Source of the DNA: Diacronema lutheri
Lineage: Eukaryota > Haptophyta > Pavlovophyceae > Pavlovales > Pavlovaceae
Length of the DNA: 64,000 nt
Assembly (NCBI GenBank): GCA_019448385.1
Contig: JAGTXO010000009.1
Coordinates: 558,001-622,000, forward strand
Direction: 5' to 3'
Shown here: in pieces, positions 49,476 through 60,379 of the stretch
Position numbering within the stretch: the stretch's first letter is position 1
How the letters are laid out: every line of letters starts with the position of its first letter
Position numbers and translations under genes: made by a program
Notes under the pieces: model-generated
What the model was told of the DNA's origin: nothing
The model's database searches: none
Seen by the model: only the letters and a program-made list of their open reading frames with translations

Positions 49476-52400
49476 ATGGAGCTCATGAGCCCGCTCTTCA
49501 CCGAGGCGCAGCGCTCGGTGGCGACGCACAAGAAGTGCGTCAAGGCGCTCGCGGCCGTGCGCGCGCGGTCGGACGAGGCCATTTTCCGCGCTGAGCTCGT
49601 CAAGTGCGCCAACTGTGCGCTCCTCGTCTACAAGCGCGAGCCCGCGGTTGAGCGACTCGTCCAGTTCCTCGTGGCGTTCGTCACCGCCGAGGACGCGTCC
49701 GCTGGCGGGGCGGAGGGCACGGACGAGGAGAGCCTGCTCACGTTTTTTGTACGTGCCGCACCCGCGCGGCGCGTCGCTTCTTCTTGACTTGGTCGGTCGC
49801 GTGCGCGCTGATCACAAGCGCGCTCGCGCGACGATCGCGCCGCCGCGGCGCGCTCGCGCCACGCGCGCAGCTCGACCACCTGGTTAAGCACCACGAGTGC
49901 AAGGACAAGGCGGTACGATTCCGCGCGACGCAGATGGTTGGTCTCATCATGAATGGCCTTGCCGAGGACGCTGAGCTCTCAGAGGACGCGTTTGACGCCG
50001 TCCAGGCGGCCATGCTCGCGCGCACGCACGATAAGGTGCCGCTCGTGCGAGTGCACGCCGCGCACGCGCTCCACCGGCTGCAGGTGCCGACGGAGGAGGA
50101 CGACCCAGTGACGCTTGAGCTGGTCCGCCTGATGGCCGCCGATACGAGCGCCGACGTGCGCCTCGTCGCGCTCAAATCCGTCGGCCTGTCGCGCCACACG
50201 CTGCCTCACATCATCCAGCGCGCGCGCGACGTCAAGCCAGAGGTGCGCAAGGCGACGTACGCGGTTGTCGGCGCCAAGCTCGACCCGAAGTGGCTCTCGA
50301 TCGCGCAGCGCGTCGCGCTGCTGCGCGACGGGCTGCGCGAGCGCGACGACGCGGTCCGGGCGGCATGCGTCGAGATGGTCGCCGTGCACTGGCTGCGCAA
50401 GGCCGTGGGCTCGGCGTCCGCCGTGATCGCGACGCTCGACCCCGAGGCGCACGCCGATGTGGCTGAGCTCGCGGCGCGCGAGCTGGTGCGCGTCGCTGGC
50501 ATGCCCGCCGAGCTCGCCGCCGGCGCGCCGTGGCGCAACGGCGCGCCGCGCCTACGCGTCGAGCAGGCGCTTCTCCTGCGTGTGCGGTTTGAAATGTGGG
50601 CGGTAGGCTCCGCGTCCGCGCGCGCACAGCTCGACGAGTGCGCGCCCGACGTGCCCGCGCTCGTCGGCGTGCTCAGCGCGCACGCGGAGCAGCCGGCCGT
50701 GCTGTGCGAGCTCCTGCGCCTCGCACGCGTCCTCGACCTTTCCGACGAGGCTGGCCGACGGATGCTCGGCGCGCACGCGAGCGCGCTGCTCGGGTCCACG
50801 GCGCACGTCGCGAGGCCGGGCGGCGCGCCGCTCGCCGTGGTGGCGCTCGAGGTGCTGCGCGCGACGCACGAGTCGGAGCTCGCGCTCGTGCGCGAGGTCG
50901 CCGAGCTCATCTCCGAGCTGCACGACCCGCTCGACGGCCCCGATGATGACGCTGGCGGCGAGGGCGGCGCCGCGCGCGCGCCGGCCGACGCCGCGCCGGC
51001 CGACGCCGCCGACGCGGCGGACGCGGCGCTTGCGGACGCGCTCGCGCGCGGGGGCGAGCTCAAGTCGCAGCTCGCGTCGTGCGTTGCGCTCGACGACTTG
51101 GACGCCGCCGCGATGATCAAGCGAGACATCCGCGAGCTCGAGGAGCACGTCGCGCAGCTCGAGGCGGCGCGCGCGCCCGCGCGCCGCGCGTCCGACGCGA
51201 ACGTGCACGCGCTCGGCGCGCTGCGGCTCGCGCACGCGCTGCTCGCCAGCACGAGCTGCGACGCGCGCACGCCCGAGATCGCCGGGCTGCTCGCAGCGAT
51301 CATCCTGCCCGCGATGCAGAACGCGGCCGAGCCGGTGCGCGAGGTCGCCGCCGTCTGCCTCGGCCTCTCGTGCTCCCTTGGCGCGCAGTTCGCCTCGCGC
51401 TACTGGCCCGTCCTCGTGCAGGCCGCTGCGCGCGACTCCGCGCCGGTGCGCGCGGCGGCGCTACGCGCGCTCGCCGACGTGGCGTGCACGTGGTCGCCCG
51501 CGCAGCTCAGCGCTGCCGCCGAGGGCGGCGCGCCCGGCGCCGATGGCCAAGAGGCGGCCGCCGAATGCGCGCGCGCGCTCTGCCGCGCGGCCGTTCGCGA
51601 CGGCGGTGCGGCTGAGCCCGAGGTGCAGGCCGCCGGCGCGCAGGGCGCGTGCAAGCTGCTGCTGCTCGGTCGCGTGGACGAGCCGCTGCGCACGCCATGC
51701 CTCGCCTCCGCGCTGTGCGCCCTCTTCGCCGCCGAGGCCGCGCAGCGCGCGCTCGACGGCGACGGCGCGCGTTCCGACGGCGCGAACGACGGCGCCGCCG
51801 ACGCGCTCGGCGGCATGTGCCAATTTGTGCAGCTCTTCCTCGGCGCGTTCCGCGCAAGCGAGCAGCGCAGGGCGCTCGCCGCTGCGCTCGTGCCGCTCGC
51901 GCGCGCGAGCGCGGCCGCGCCGCGCCGCACGGCATGGGCGAACATTGATGTCGAGCGCGTCGCGCGGCTCGTCGCGTTCTACGCGGGCGAGGCGGCGTGC
52001 GCGCCGCTCGCGCTTGCGATCGCGCGCGAGCTGTGGGCGCGGCCCGACGCGGCCTACTCGGCTGCGCTCGCCAAGGGGCTGTGCGCTCTCGAGCCGAGCG
52101 CTGCACCGCCGGGCGACGGCGATGAGCACAGCCGCGCGGATGACGCGCTCCTCGCGGTGAGTGAAGGCAGCGCTGACGCGCCGCGCGCGAACGCGAGGGC
52201 GCGAGGATGGCGGGTTGCGATGCGCGCGGACTGCCGACTGCGCGCGGCAGGCGCACGTTGCGTTGCGCCGCGCGGCGCGCGCTCGCCTCGACCGCGCCCC
52301 TGCATCGGCGCGCTCGCCCATCCCTGCGCGCTGCTGCCGCGCAGGAGGCGTGCAAGCTCCTGCGCGCACTCGTCGGCACGGACAGCGCGCTCGACAAGGC

Positions 52401-52728
52401 GCCCGCTCGCGCCGTCGCGAAATGGCTTAGCGCGCATGCGCGAGATGCGATCGAGAACGGGTGCCTGCACCGTGACGAGGACAATGGCGACGACGATGGC
52501 GATGACGAATACAACTGGGAAGCGGCGCCTGTGCCCGACGCGATGGCGCTTGCGGCCGAGGAGGCGAGCCGCGGTCACGACAAGGTGCTCGAGCTGATCC
52601 TTGCGCTTTGCTCCTCCATTCCGCGGCACGCGGCCGCACGCGAAAGCGACGGTGCGCCCACGCCTGCGCCCGTCGGGAGGGCGACGCGCCGGCTCGCCAA
52701 AAAGACGACAGCCGTGCGCGCTACGTGA
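49476..52728 (+). CDS. NCAPG: Condensin complex subunit 3 (CAP-G)
   Basis: CAP-G is the HEAT-repeat subunit that lets condensin I bind DNA during chromosome condensation. Exons are 49476-49748, 49871-52156 and 52345-52728 (GT-AG introns of 122 and 188 bp), giving 980 residues, the normal family size. The first junction restores LLTFF-LDHLVKHHECKDKA, followed by VRFRATQMVGLIMNGLAEDA, HDKVPLVRVHAAHALHRLQV, DVRLVALKSVGLSRHTLPHI and ARDVKPEVRKATYAVVGAKL. These are the signature N-terminal HEAT repeats. The Cnd3 domain region ends with EACKLLRALVGTDSALDK. An acidic stretch (RDEDNGDDDGDDEYN) and basic tail close it. It is divergent from the GH16 gene (159 bp), so both may share an upstream region. 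Confidence 0.92.
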
Positions 52729-52865
52729 GGCACGCGCGCGCGAGGTTGTGCGGCGTGAAGCTGGCGCGAGAGCGGGTCAGCCGATTCGCGCGAGTCCGAA
52801 TGTTGACAGCCGACCACTTTTGTCGGACGCTGCACACGCAACCGCGCGTTTCGCGGGGCCTAAGG

Positions 52866-55673
52866 CTATGTGTACGTGTAGCGCCGCCCGCCCCGATCGC
52901 CCCCGCCATGCCGGCCGCCGCCACGCCCACCGCCGCCGCCACGCCTACCGCCGCCGCGCCCGCCACCGCGCCCGCGAGCGGCGCCGGCCCCGCGCCCACC
53001 CCGACCCCCCGTCGCGCGCCCACGACCAGCGCCGCGACCAGAATCGCGCCCGCCCTCACGCGTGCCCGCGTCAGCCGCGCCGCCGTCCGCGCCGCGGTCC
53101 GCGCCGCTGTCCACGCCGCCGTCCGCTGCACCGCGGTGCGCGCGCTGCGCGCGGACGAGCCCTGCCGGCGCCGGCGGTGGCGGGTACCACAGCGAGCCTG
53201 GGCCATCGGCGCGTTCGTGCACGCTGCCCGCGCGCTGCGCGAGGCGCTTGGCGGCGGGCTCATCGCTCGCGCCGAGCACGCCCGCCGCCTCGGAGAAGGT
53301 GCCAAGGACATCGGCGGGCGCCATGCGCGCGATCCGCCCAGCGCGCGCGTCGGTGGCGCCGGCGCCTCGCGCGACGGCGGCGGCTTGCTGCCGGACGGTC
53401 GGGTGGAAGGATCGCACCGCGAGCGTCGCGAGCGGCCACGCGACGCCGTTCATGCCGTTTGAGAGCTCGGGGTCGGGTCCGCCCCATGCGTAGGGCTCGC
53501 CGCACGCCTCGTCCGGCTCAGTGAGCGCCGCTGCGGCCTTCGGGCACGCGACGAGGACACGATGGGCGGCGCCGAGCGCGGCGATGGCGAACGGCGCCGG
53601 CGCGTGCAACGACGTGAGCGCGAGCCGGAGCGCGAAGGCAGCGCAGAGAGGCGGGCGCGCCTTGCCGCCGCCGCCACACACGTGCTCCGCGCAGTCGAGC
53701 GCGACGCAGATCGACGAGAGCGCGGCGGGCGCGTCGACGGACGGCGCGCGGCCGGCCGCGCCGCCGGCGCGCTCGGCCACGCCCGCCTCGGCGGAGCGGA
53801 GCGTCGCAGGCGCGGCACCGATGGCGGCGTAGAGTCGGCGGTTGACGAGACCGTCGTTGCCAACTGTCACGGCCGTGCCGAGCGCCTGCGTGTAGGCGCC
53901 CGCCTGCCCGCCGCCGAGGCCACCGCCGATGCGCAGCAGCGCGTGCGCGGCCGCGACGCCGGCCGCCATGTCCACCGACGGGGCGCGCAACGCGACGCCG
54001 CCCGCGGCGGCGGCCTCGGCGGCCGCCGAACCGTCGGAGGCGGCGGGCGGCGCGACGAGCGCGCGCAGCCGGTCGCACGTGTCTGCAAGCAGCTCGATAT
54101 TGACCAGGTGCGCGTACTTGGCGACACCTTCGAGCGCGCACCGCACGGCCGGCGCGGCGCGCGCGCCCGGCGCCGCGCGGAGCACGCGGCCCCACGTCAC
54201 GAGCATCGCACGGAGGAGTTCAGAGGCGACGCGCGCGGCGGCGCGGCCGCCGCGCCCGTCGACCGCCGCGCCCGAGCCGCCGCCACCCACGAGCCCCTCA
54301 AAGTCGCGCCCGACGCCAAAATCGCGCTTGCGCTTGCCGCCGCGCGCGCGCCCGCGCGCGTCGCGCGCGCCGCCGTCCGCGTCGCGCGCGCCACCGTTAC
54401 TCAAGGCGCCGAGCTGCGCGCGGTCGATCGCGAGGAGTGAGCGGAGCGCGCCCTCGCGCACGTGCACGCCGCGCCGGCGGACCAGCTCGGAGATGAGCGT
54501 CACCGCGAGCAGGGAGCCCTCGCCGCACCGCTCGGCGCGGAAGAGCGCCTCGAGAGCCGCGCGCGCGGCCGCCGCGCGCGCGTCCGCGTCCGCGCGCGCG
54601 GCCGCGACGGCAACGTCGGCGTGCGCCGGGCGGCGCGTGGCCTTGTCGCCGATGGCGCCCACGTCGCCAGCACGCGCCGCCGCTGCCGCCGCCGCCGGCT
54701 GCGCGCTAGCCGCGCAAGGCGCGTCCGCGGCCGCGCGGCGGCCGTGGTGCGATGGCGGCGGCAGCGCCTGTGCGTCAAGTTGGGCGACGACGAGAGCGAC
54801 CAGCCGCTCGGCGTGATTGAAGCGGATAGCCTTGGGCAGCAGCACGCACGCGCAGCGGAGCGCGGTCGCTGCGTCCACGCAACGGCTCAGCTTGCGCACC
54901 TTCGACTCGGACGTGCGGCCGCGCTCGCGAGCGGCGCCGCCGTCCGCGCCGCCGTCCGAGCCGCCGTCATCGCCGCCGTCGGCGTCGGCGTCGTCGGCGC
55001 CGCGACGGTCGCGGCCCTTCCTGCGCGCGGGCGCGGGCCGCGGCGCACCCGCGGGCTGTAGCACAGCCTCGAGCACCGCCAGGTGGCTGTTGTACCGCGC
55101 GAGCAGTTCGGATTCAAACTTGCGCAGCCGTGCGACCTCCTTGCTTGGTGTCGTCGCGAGCTCGCGCGCCGTCGGGAGGCGGATGCGGTAGTCGGGCACG
55201 ATGTCGCGCAGGAGAGCGGCCTCGCTCGCGAGCGCAAGCGCGCGGATTTCGCCATCCGTGTCGGCCGTTGCGAGCTCGTGCACCGCGGCCAGGCGCCCGA
55301 TCGCCTGCTCCGGGTCGAGAAGGACGGCACGCGCGGCTGCCGCGATCGCGCGCCGCTTCTCGCTCGCGGGCCGCGCGGCGGAGGCGCGATGCGTGGCTTG
55401 GCGCTCAAGGCGCCGCGCCTCGCGCTTCGCCGCCGTGCGCGCCGCCTTGTCCTCCGCGGGCAGCGCGACAGGCGCGCCACGCGCGCCGCCCGGTGCCGGC
55501 TGCGAGCGCGGTGCGCCCGCCGAGCCGCGCGGCCGCTTGGGCGTGCCCTCCGCGGCGTGCTCGCTGGACGGGCGCACGATGCGCTCGGCACGCGGCTGGT
55601 TCTCATAGTTGGCCACCGAATTGTCCTGCGCCTCGCACGAGCGCTTCCGCGCCTTGCGCACAAACTCCGCCAT
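52866..55673 (-). CDS. NOC3L: Nucleolar complex protein 3 (NOC3/NOC3L)
   Basis: NOC3 acts in 60S ribosomal subunit assembly and, in yeast, in replication licensing. A single-exon gene of 935 residues. The basic N-terminus (MAEFVRKARKRSCEAQDN) leads to the NOC3p signature: LDPEQAIGRLAAVHELATAD, LLRDIVPDYRIRLPTARELA, and SKEVARLRKFESELLARYNS. The CBF/Mak21-related region follows (CEGSLLAVTLISELVRRRGV, ALEGVAKYAHLVNIELLADT), with the C-terminal FHPTVRQQAAAVARGAGA. The final 60 residues are an RGG box ([19 protein letters not shown]), unusual for NOC3 and typical of nucleolar RNA binders. It is divergent from gamma-SNAP; the start codons are 72 bp apart. Confidence 0.9.
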   Translation of the reverse strand: MAEFVRKARKRSCEAQDNSVANYENQPRAERIVRPSSEHAAEGTPKRPRGSAGAPRSQPAPGGARGAPVALPAEDKAARTAAKREARRLERQATHRASAARPASEKRRAIAAAARAVLLDPEQAIGRLAAVHELATADTDGEIRALALASEAALLRDIVPDYRIRLPTARELATTPSKEVARLRKFESELLARYNSHLAVLEAVLQPAGAPRPAPARRKGRDRRGADDADADGGDDGGSDGGADGGAARERGRTSESKVRKLSRCVDAATALRCACVLLPKAIRFNHAERLVALVVAQLDAQALPPPSHHGRRAAADAPCAASAQPAAAAAAARAGDVGAIGDKATRRPAHADVAVAAARADADARAAAARAALEALFRAERCGEGSLLAVTLISELVRRRGVHVREGALRSLLAIDRAQLGALSNGGARDADGGARDARGRARGGKRKRDFGVGRDFEGLVGGGGSGAAVDGRGGRAAARVASELLRAMLVTWGRVLRAAPGARAAPAVRCALEGVAKYAHLVNIELLADTCDRLRALVAPPAASDGSAAAEAAAAGGVALRAPSVDMAAGVAAAHALLRIGGGLGGGQAGAYTQALGTAVTVGNDGLVNRRLYAAIGAAPATLRSAEAGVAERAGGAAGRAPSVDAPAALSSICVALDCAEHVCGGGGKARPPLCAAFALRLALTSLHAPAPFAIAALGAAHRVLVACPKAAAALTEPDEACGEPYAWGGPDPELSNGMNGVAWPLATLAVRSFHPTVRQQAAAVARGAGATDARAGRIARMAPADVLGTFSEAAGVLGASDEPAAKRLAQRAGSVHERADGPGSLWYPPPPAPAGLVRAQRAHRGAADGGVDSGADRGADGGAADAGTREGGRDSGRGAGRGRATGGRGGRGAGAARGRGGGRGGGRRGGGGGRGGGRHGGGDRGGRRYTYT

Positions 55674-55745
55674 CGAGCCACGCGACCACGTGCGCGGACG
55701 GCCTCGTGCAGCGCCTCTTTTCAAAGAGCGGAAGAGACCTGGGCG

Positions 55746-56861
55746 ATGGAGACGCGGAGGAAGGAGGCCGCGGAAGCGATGGCGGCGGGGGCCAAGCACG
55801 AGAAGACGACGCTGACCAAGTGGAAGCCCGACTGGGAGAGTGCGCTTGCCGAATACGAGCGTGCGGGGACCTGCTTCAAGGGGCTCAAGGACCACGCGAG
55901 CGCGGGCACCGCGTTTGCAAAGGCGGCGAACGCCGCGTACAAGTGCGAGATCCTTGCGGCCGCGGGCAAGCACTACGAGTCTGCGGCGCAGATGCACCGG
56001 GACGCCAAGGATCTGTCGGCTGCCGCGGACATGTACGACCGTTCCGCCGCCTGCTACTTTGAGGACGGCTCGGTCGACCGCGGCGCCGACGTGCTCGTGA
56101 AAGGCGCGCGCGTGATTGAGGACGCCGACGCCGAGCGCGCGACGTCCTTCATCGAGCGGGCGGTGCAGGCGTGGAAGGAGGACGACACGAAGCCCATCGA
56201 GTTCTCTGTCGAGACGTACAAGGCAGCAGTCTCCTTCCACCTCCGAGCACGCCGGCTCCGCGAGGCGATCGACGTTCTTGAAGAGCTTCTCGAGGCGCAC
56301 GCTGCGCTCCGCCAGCCGACAGGCGCGGCCAAGTGCGCGCTCTCGATCGTCGTCGCGCGGCTGCACGCGGACGACTACATGGGCGCGCACACGTGGCTTG
56401 GCGCTCTCGAGGCCGACCTGTCGCGCGCCGAGATCGCGCGCCAAGAGGAAGTGGCCACCGCACGCGAGCTGCTGGACGCGTTCGCCTCCCAATCAGACGA
56501 AACGCTCGCCGCGGTGGTCGGGAAACGCGTGTTCATCTATTTGGACGCGCAGGCGCTCAAGCTGGCGCGCGAGCTCACGCTGCAGGCCGCCGCCGTGCCC
56601 GTCGAGCACGTCGGGCCGCGTGGCCGCAACGCAGCTCCGACTGTTGCACTTGAGAGCTTTGGGGCCTCGAGCCTTCCGCTCCCGCCGCCGCCTCCGCTGC
56701 CCGGCGACGACGACGACGACGACGACGAGGGCGGCGCGGGCACGGCGGCGCGGCCGGCGCTCGCCGCTGCGGCCGCGGCCGCGACGCCCGCGCCGAGGCC
56801 TGCACCGCAGCTCGGCGACTTCGGCGAGGTTGTCGAGGAGTTCACTGACGATCTGACTTGA
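55746..56861 (+). CDS. NAPG: Gamma-SNAP (NSF attachment protein)
   Basis: Gamma-SNAP couples NSF ATPase to SNARE complexes for recycling after membrane fusion. A single-exon gene of 371 residues. Family segments: TTLTKWKPDWESALAEYERA, CFKGLKDHASAGTAFAKAAN, the TPR-like AAGKHYESAAQMHRDAKDLS, AADMYDRSAACYFEDGSVDR and AADVL-like ADVLVKGARVIEDADAERAT, then REAIDVLEELLEAH and DDYMGAHTWL. The C-terminal third adds Pro-rich and DDDDDDDEGG acidic stretches not usual in the family, and ends with GEVVEEFTDDLT, like the acidic SNAP tail that stimulates NSF. The ATG at 55746 is close to the expected family start. Confidence 0.9.
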   Translation: METRRKEAAEAMAAGAKHEKTTLTKWKPDWESALAEYERAGTCFKGLKDHASAGTAFAKAANAAYKCEILAAAGKHYESAAQMHRDAKDLSAAADMYDRSAACYFEDGSVDRGADVLVKGARVIEDADAERATSFIERAVQAWKEDDTKPIEFSVETYKAAVSFHLRARRLREAIDVLEELLEAHAALRQPTGAAKCALSIVVARLHADDYMGAHTWLGALEADLSRAEIARQEEVATARELLDAFASQSDETLAAVVGKRVFIYLDAQALKLARELTLQAAAVPVEHVGPRGRNAAPTVALESFGASSLPLPPPPPLPGDDDDDDDEGGAGTAARPALAAAAAAATPAPRPAPQLGDFGEVVEEFTDDLT

Positions 56862-56986
56862 GTCTGGGCTTGACTCGACGTGAAGCGAGTCGGCGCTGGC
56901 CTTGACTGACGGCGGGGGCTGGCTAGACGCCTGGACCACGCGACCAAGGCCCGGTCGGTGTGTGCAGCTCCGGCGCTCTCAACAGC

Positions 56987-58149
56987 TCAAGCGGCAGCGC
57001 GAGCGACCGCGTCGGGGCGCGTGCCCACGGCGCGCGGGCTCTGGCAGCACTCGACGTCGAGGCTGTGCGGCCACACGCGCTCGCCGATGCGCGCGGCGAG
57101 CGTTTGAGCGTCGTGCTCGTCAGCCCCCTCGCAGTCTAGCTCGTCGGCGAGCGCATGCGCGAGGATGCCCGGCCATGGCCGCGAGTTGACGAGCGACTCG
57201 CCTTCGCGCTTCGCGCCGCCGCCGTCGGCGCGCGCGCGCTCCGCCGGGCGCGCCGAAAGCACTGAGATGGAGCCTCCTCGGGCGAGGCGTGCGTCGGTTA
57301 CGAGCGCGTGGCGCAGCGGGCACGTCGAATGTGCCGAGTCGAGAACGACGGTGCAGGTGGCACGCGCGTTGAGCGCGGCGAGGGCGGAGCACAGGCTGGC
57401 GCCAGCAGCGGCAGCGGCCGAGATGGGCGCGCTCGCCGGCTTGGGCGGCACGCCCACCGGCGTCGGCTTGGCCGCACGACCGGACTGGCCAGCGGCGCGC
57501 TCGGCGGTGCCGCTCGCCGCAGCTTGCGGCAGCTCGATGCGCTCGATCGCCGTCGCGCCCGTGCCAGCGGGCGCAGCGGGCGCCAAATAAATCGCCGCGG
57601 CGTGCACGTGCGCAAGTTCGGTTTCGGCCGCACGCACGCGCGCGCCGAGCGCGTCGCGCTCGGGGTCGTTGACAGCCATCGTGTCAAGGCGATCCGAGTC
57701 TGCAATCAGCGCAAGCCACGCGTCGCACGCGTGCGTGTGCACTTCGATCGCCGTGGCCAGCTCGTTGGACGGCAGCACGCTCGCGTCGCGCGCCTCCTCG
57801 CCCGCGCGCGCGTCGAGCGCGCGCGCGAGTGCATGCGCGCGCGTAACGTACGCACGCAGCTGCGCCGCGCGACGCGCGGGCGGGTTGGCCGCGGCGCGCT
57901 CCGCGCACACGCCCACGTGCTCGGTGAGGTGCGCGATCCGCGCGCTCTCCAGCTCATGCGGCACGCGCAGCCGACGCAATGCGATCGAGAACGCCTCGTT
58001 CGCCTCGGCGGGCGCGCGCTCGCAGAAGAGCGCGCCGAGCGCTCCGTCCGGACCCGAACCGGACCCGCCGTAGCTTCTCACGGGGCGTACGGACATCTCG
58101 AGCTCGAGCGCGCTCCCCTTGTCGCCTGCGCCGGCCCCATCGCCTCCAA

Positions 58150-58182
<33 letters not shown>

Positions 58183-60283
58183 TTCGAGCCCAGCCAAAGC
58201 GAAGGGCTTTTGTACCCTTGTTCTGACCAATCGCTGCGTCTGCCGCCTTGCACGCCAGTTCTGCCGATTTGGCGCAAACCGCCTCGCTGAGCCGCAGGCC
58301 GACGAGTTCGGCAGGCGCGCGCCGAGCGATAGTGGCGAGCCGCGCCGACACGGCGAGCACTGTCCGGCCCGCATCCGAAGCCACGACGACCGCCGCGCAC
58401 TCGTCAGAGAAAGGCGCCGTTCTCACATACTCGCACAGCCGATCGCGCGCGGCGAGGTGGCGCGCGTGCACGCGTCCGAGCGCGGCGAGCGCTTCGTCCG
58501 CATTCTTGAGCGCGCGCGTCGGCCCCTTGAGCGCCTCCTCGCGCTCGGCTTCGCCAAGCGCGACGCCGCCGGCGCGCGCCGACCGGCCATCGGCGTCGTC
58601 GTCGCCGCCGCCGGCGCCATCGTCGTCGTCGCCCGGCTTCCAGTCCGGGTCGTCGCCCTCGGCGCCGGTCCGGCGCTTGCGCTTGCGCGGCGCGCGCGCA
58701 CCACGGCCCAGCTCGGCGCCCACCGCCGCAGCGACGAGCTTCGCCTCGGCGGCGTCGACGCGCTCGAGCGCCACGGGCTCCGCGGCTGCGCCCTGGTCGG
58801 CCTCCGCCCGCCAGTCCGCGAGAATGGCACGCGCGAGCGCGCCGCTCGTCGCGCAGTGAAGCACGAGCGCGTGGGCGAGGCTCGGGCCCGGCTCTTGGCT
58901 GAGCCGATCGTACTCGGCGCGTATCGCGCCTTCCGCCGCGACAAGCGGCGGCGGTCTATCCGCGTCCACACGTGGTACCGAATCAACGTGTTCGCCTGCG
59001 AGTTGGTGTTTTGGCGGGAACTTCGCCGGCTTGCCGTTGTAAAGCCAGCTGGCGCCCGCGCGCGCGGGCGGCGTGTACGGCTTGGCAACGCGCAGCAGCA
59101 GCGAGAGCAGCGCGGTGCGAGCCGCGCGCGGCTCCGCTGCCTGCGCGTCTTCGAGAAGAAGTGCGGTCGGTACGATTTCAAAACCGGTGCCCCAGCCAGC
59201 CGATGCGTCCACCTCGCGGCGCGCCCACGTGCCGTGCGTGCACGCGATGACGAGCAGCTCGTCAGACGCGCCCGTCGCGGCGCACAGAGCCGACAGCTCC
59301 GCGAGGAACGGCGCGAGCGCGCTGTCGGCTTCGTCAGCAGTGGTCGACGTGCCCATCGCTCCGCCCCGAAAGCCGTTTCGCACGCCGAGAACGCGCACGT
59401 CGTCAAAGCCGCGCGCGCGGAGCTGGCGCGCGAGGCGGATGAGCGCCTCATTCACCAGCAGCGCGCCACCGTCGCCGCCATCGCCGCCGCCGCCTGCCGC
59501 CGGCAGCGGCCCCGCGGCGCCGAGCAGCAGCGCGCGCCGCCACCTGCCGCTCATTGGAACCAGCGGCCTCACGAGGCGCGCCAAGCGCTCGACGTGGCGG
59601 CGGAGGCGCTCGTCGCGCTGCCCGCTGCTCTCAACACCACGCCGCAATCCCAACGCCGTCGCCTCCACCTCCCAGGACGAGACGCGCGTCGCCGGGCCGA
59701 GCGCGACGCTCGGCGCGCACGTGAGCTCTCCGCTCGAGGCCGGCGCAGGCGCGGCGCGCGCGTGCCGGCGGAAGACGCACAGCTGCGCGCCGCCGCTTCC
59801 CGCGCCGCCGTGCGTCCATAGTAGCCCCACGCGCGCGTGCGTGTCCTGCTCCTCGAACGGCAGCACCGCGAGCAGCCCGTCGACGCCCGCGCCCGCGCAC
59901 GCGACACGTACGGGCGTGAGTGCGATCGCGGCCGCAGTCGCCGCGTCCTCCGCAGCGGCGGCGGCGAACCCGCCGGACGCGCTGCCTTCCAGCCGTGCGC
60001 TTGAGTGCGCCACCGCGTGCCGCGACCCCTCGACAAAGCGCAGCAGGTGCGACGCGGTGCGCACGCGCGCGTGCGCGTCGAGCGCGCTCACGAGCTGGAG
60101 CGCGATGCCAGGCTGCGCGGCCGTCGGCGGCTGCGCAGCGGTGGGGCGCAGCGTGCGGTGCCACTCGCACAGCTCGCGAGGCTCGCCGCACAGCGGTCGG
60201 AGCAGCGTCCGCAGCGCGTCGAGGTCGACCGCCGCGAGCCGGCCGCGCAACGCGGCCTCGATCGCGCCGGACTCGTCGCCCAT
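56987..60283 (-). CDS. Caspase-fold-like protein with PAS-like insertion and missing catalytic Cys
   Basis: A single-exon gene of 1098 residues, not in any family I can name firmly. Residues about 240-355 read WRRALLLGAAGPLP, NEALIRLARQLRARGFDDVR and DELLVIACTHGTW, the first strands and His (His350) of a metacaspase/legumain-like fold. Residues about 970-1080 read TCTVVLDSAHSTCPLRHALV, GGSISVLSARPAE and WPGILAHALADELDCEGADE, the C-terminal half of such a fold. There the family's D-x-CHSG Cys is Ala984. Between them lie about 600 residues with a basic, NLS-like patch (RAPRKRKRR), an acidic run (DPDWKPGDDDDGAGGGDDDA), a PAS-like segment (AVVVASDAGRTVLAVSARLA, PAELVGLRLSEAV) and helices. A (DA)n microsatellite lies at 58148-58184. 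Alternative: an unrelated orphan protein with chance resemblance. Confidence 0.5.
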
Positions 60284-60379
60284 CGTGAGATTTTGGAACT
60301 CACAGGGGTGATACCATAGTTGTGTCCGACAGCCCCGTGCAGAGTGACAGTGACGGTGACGGTGACAGGCGAGGCGCGC

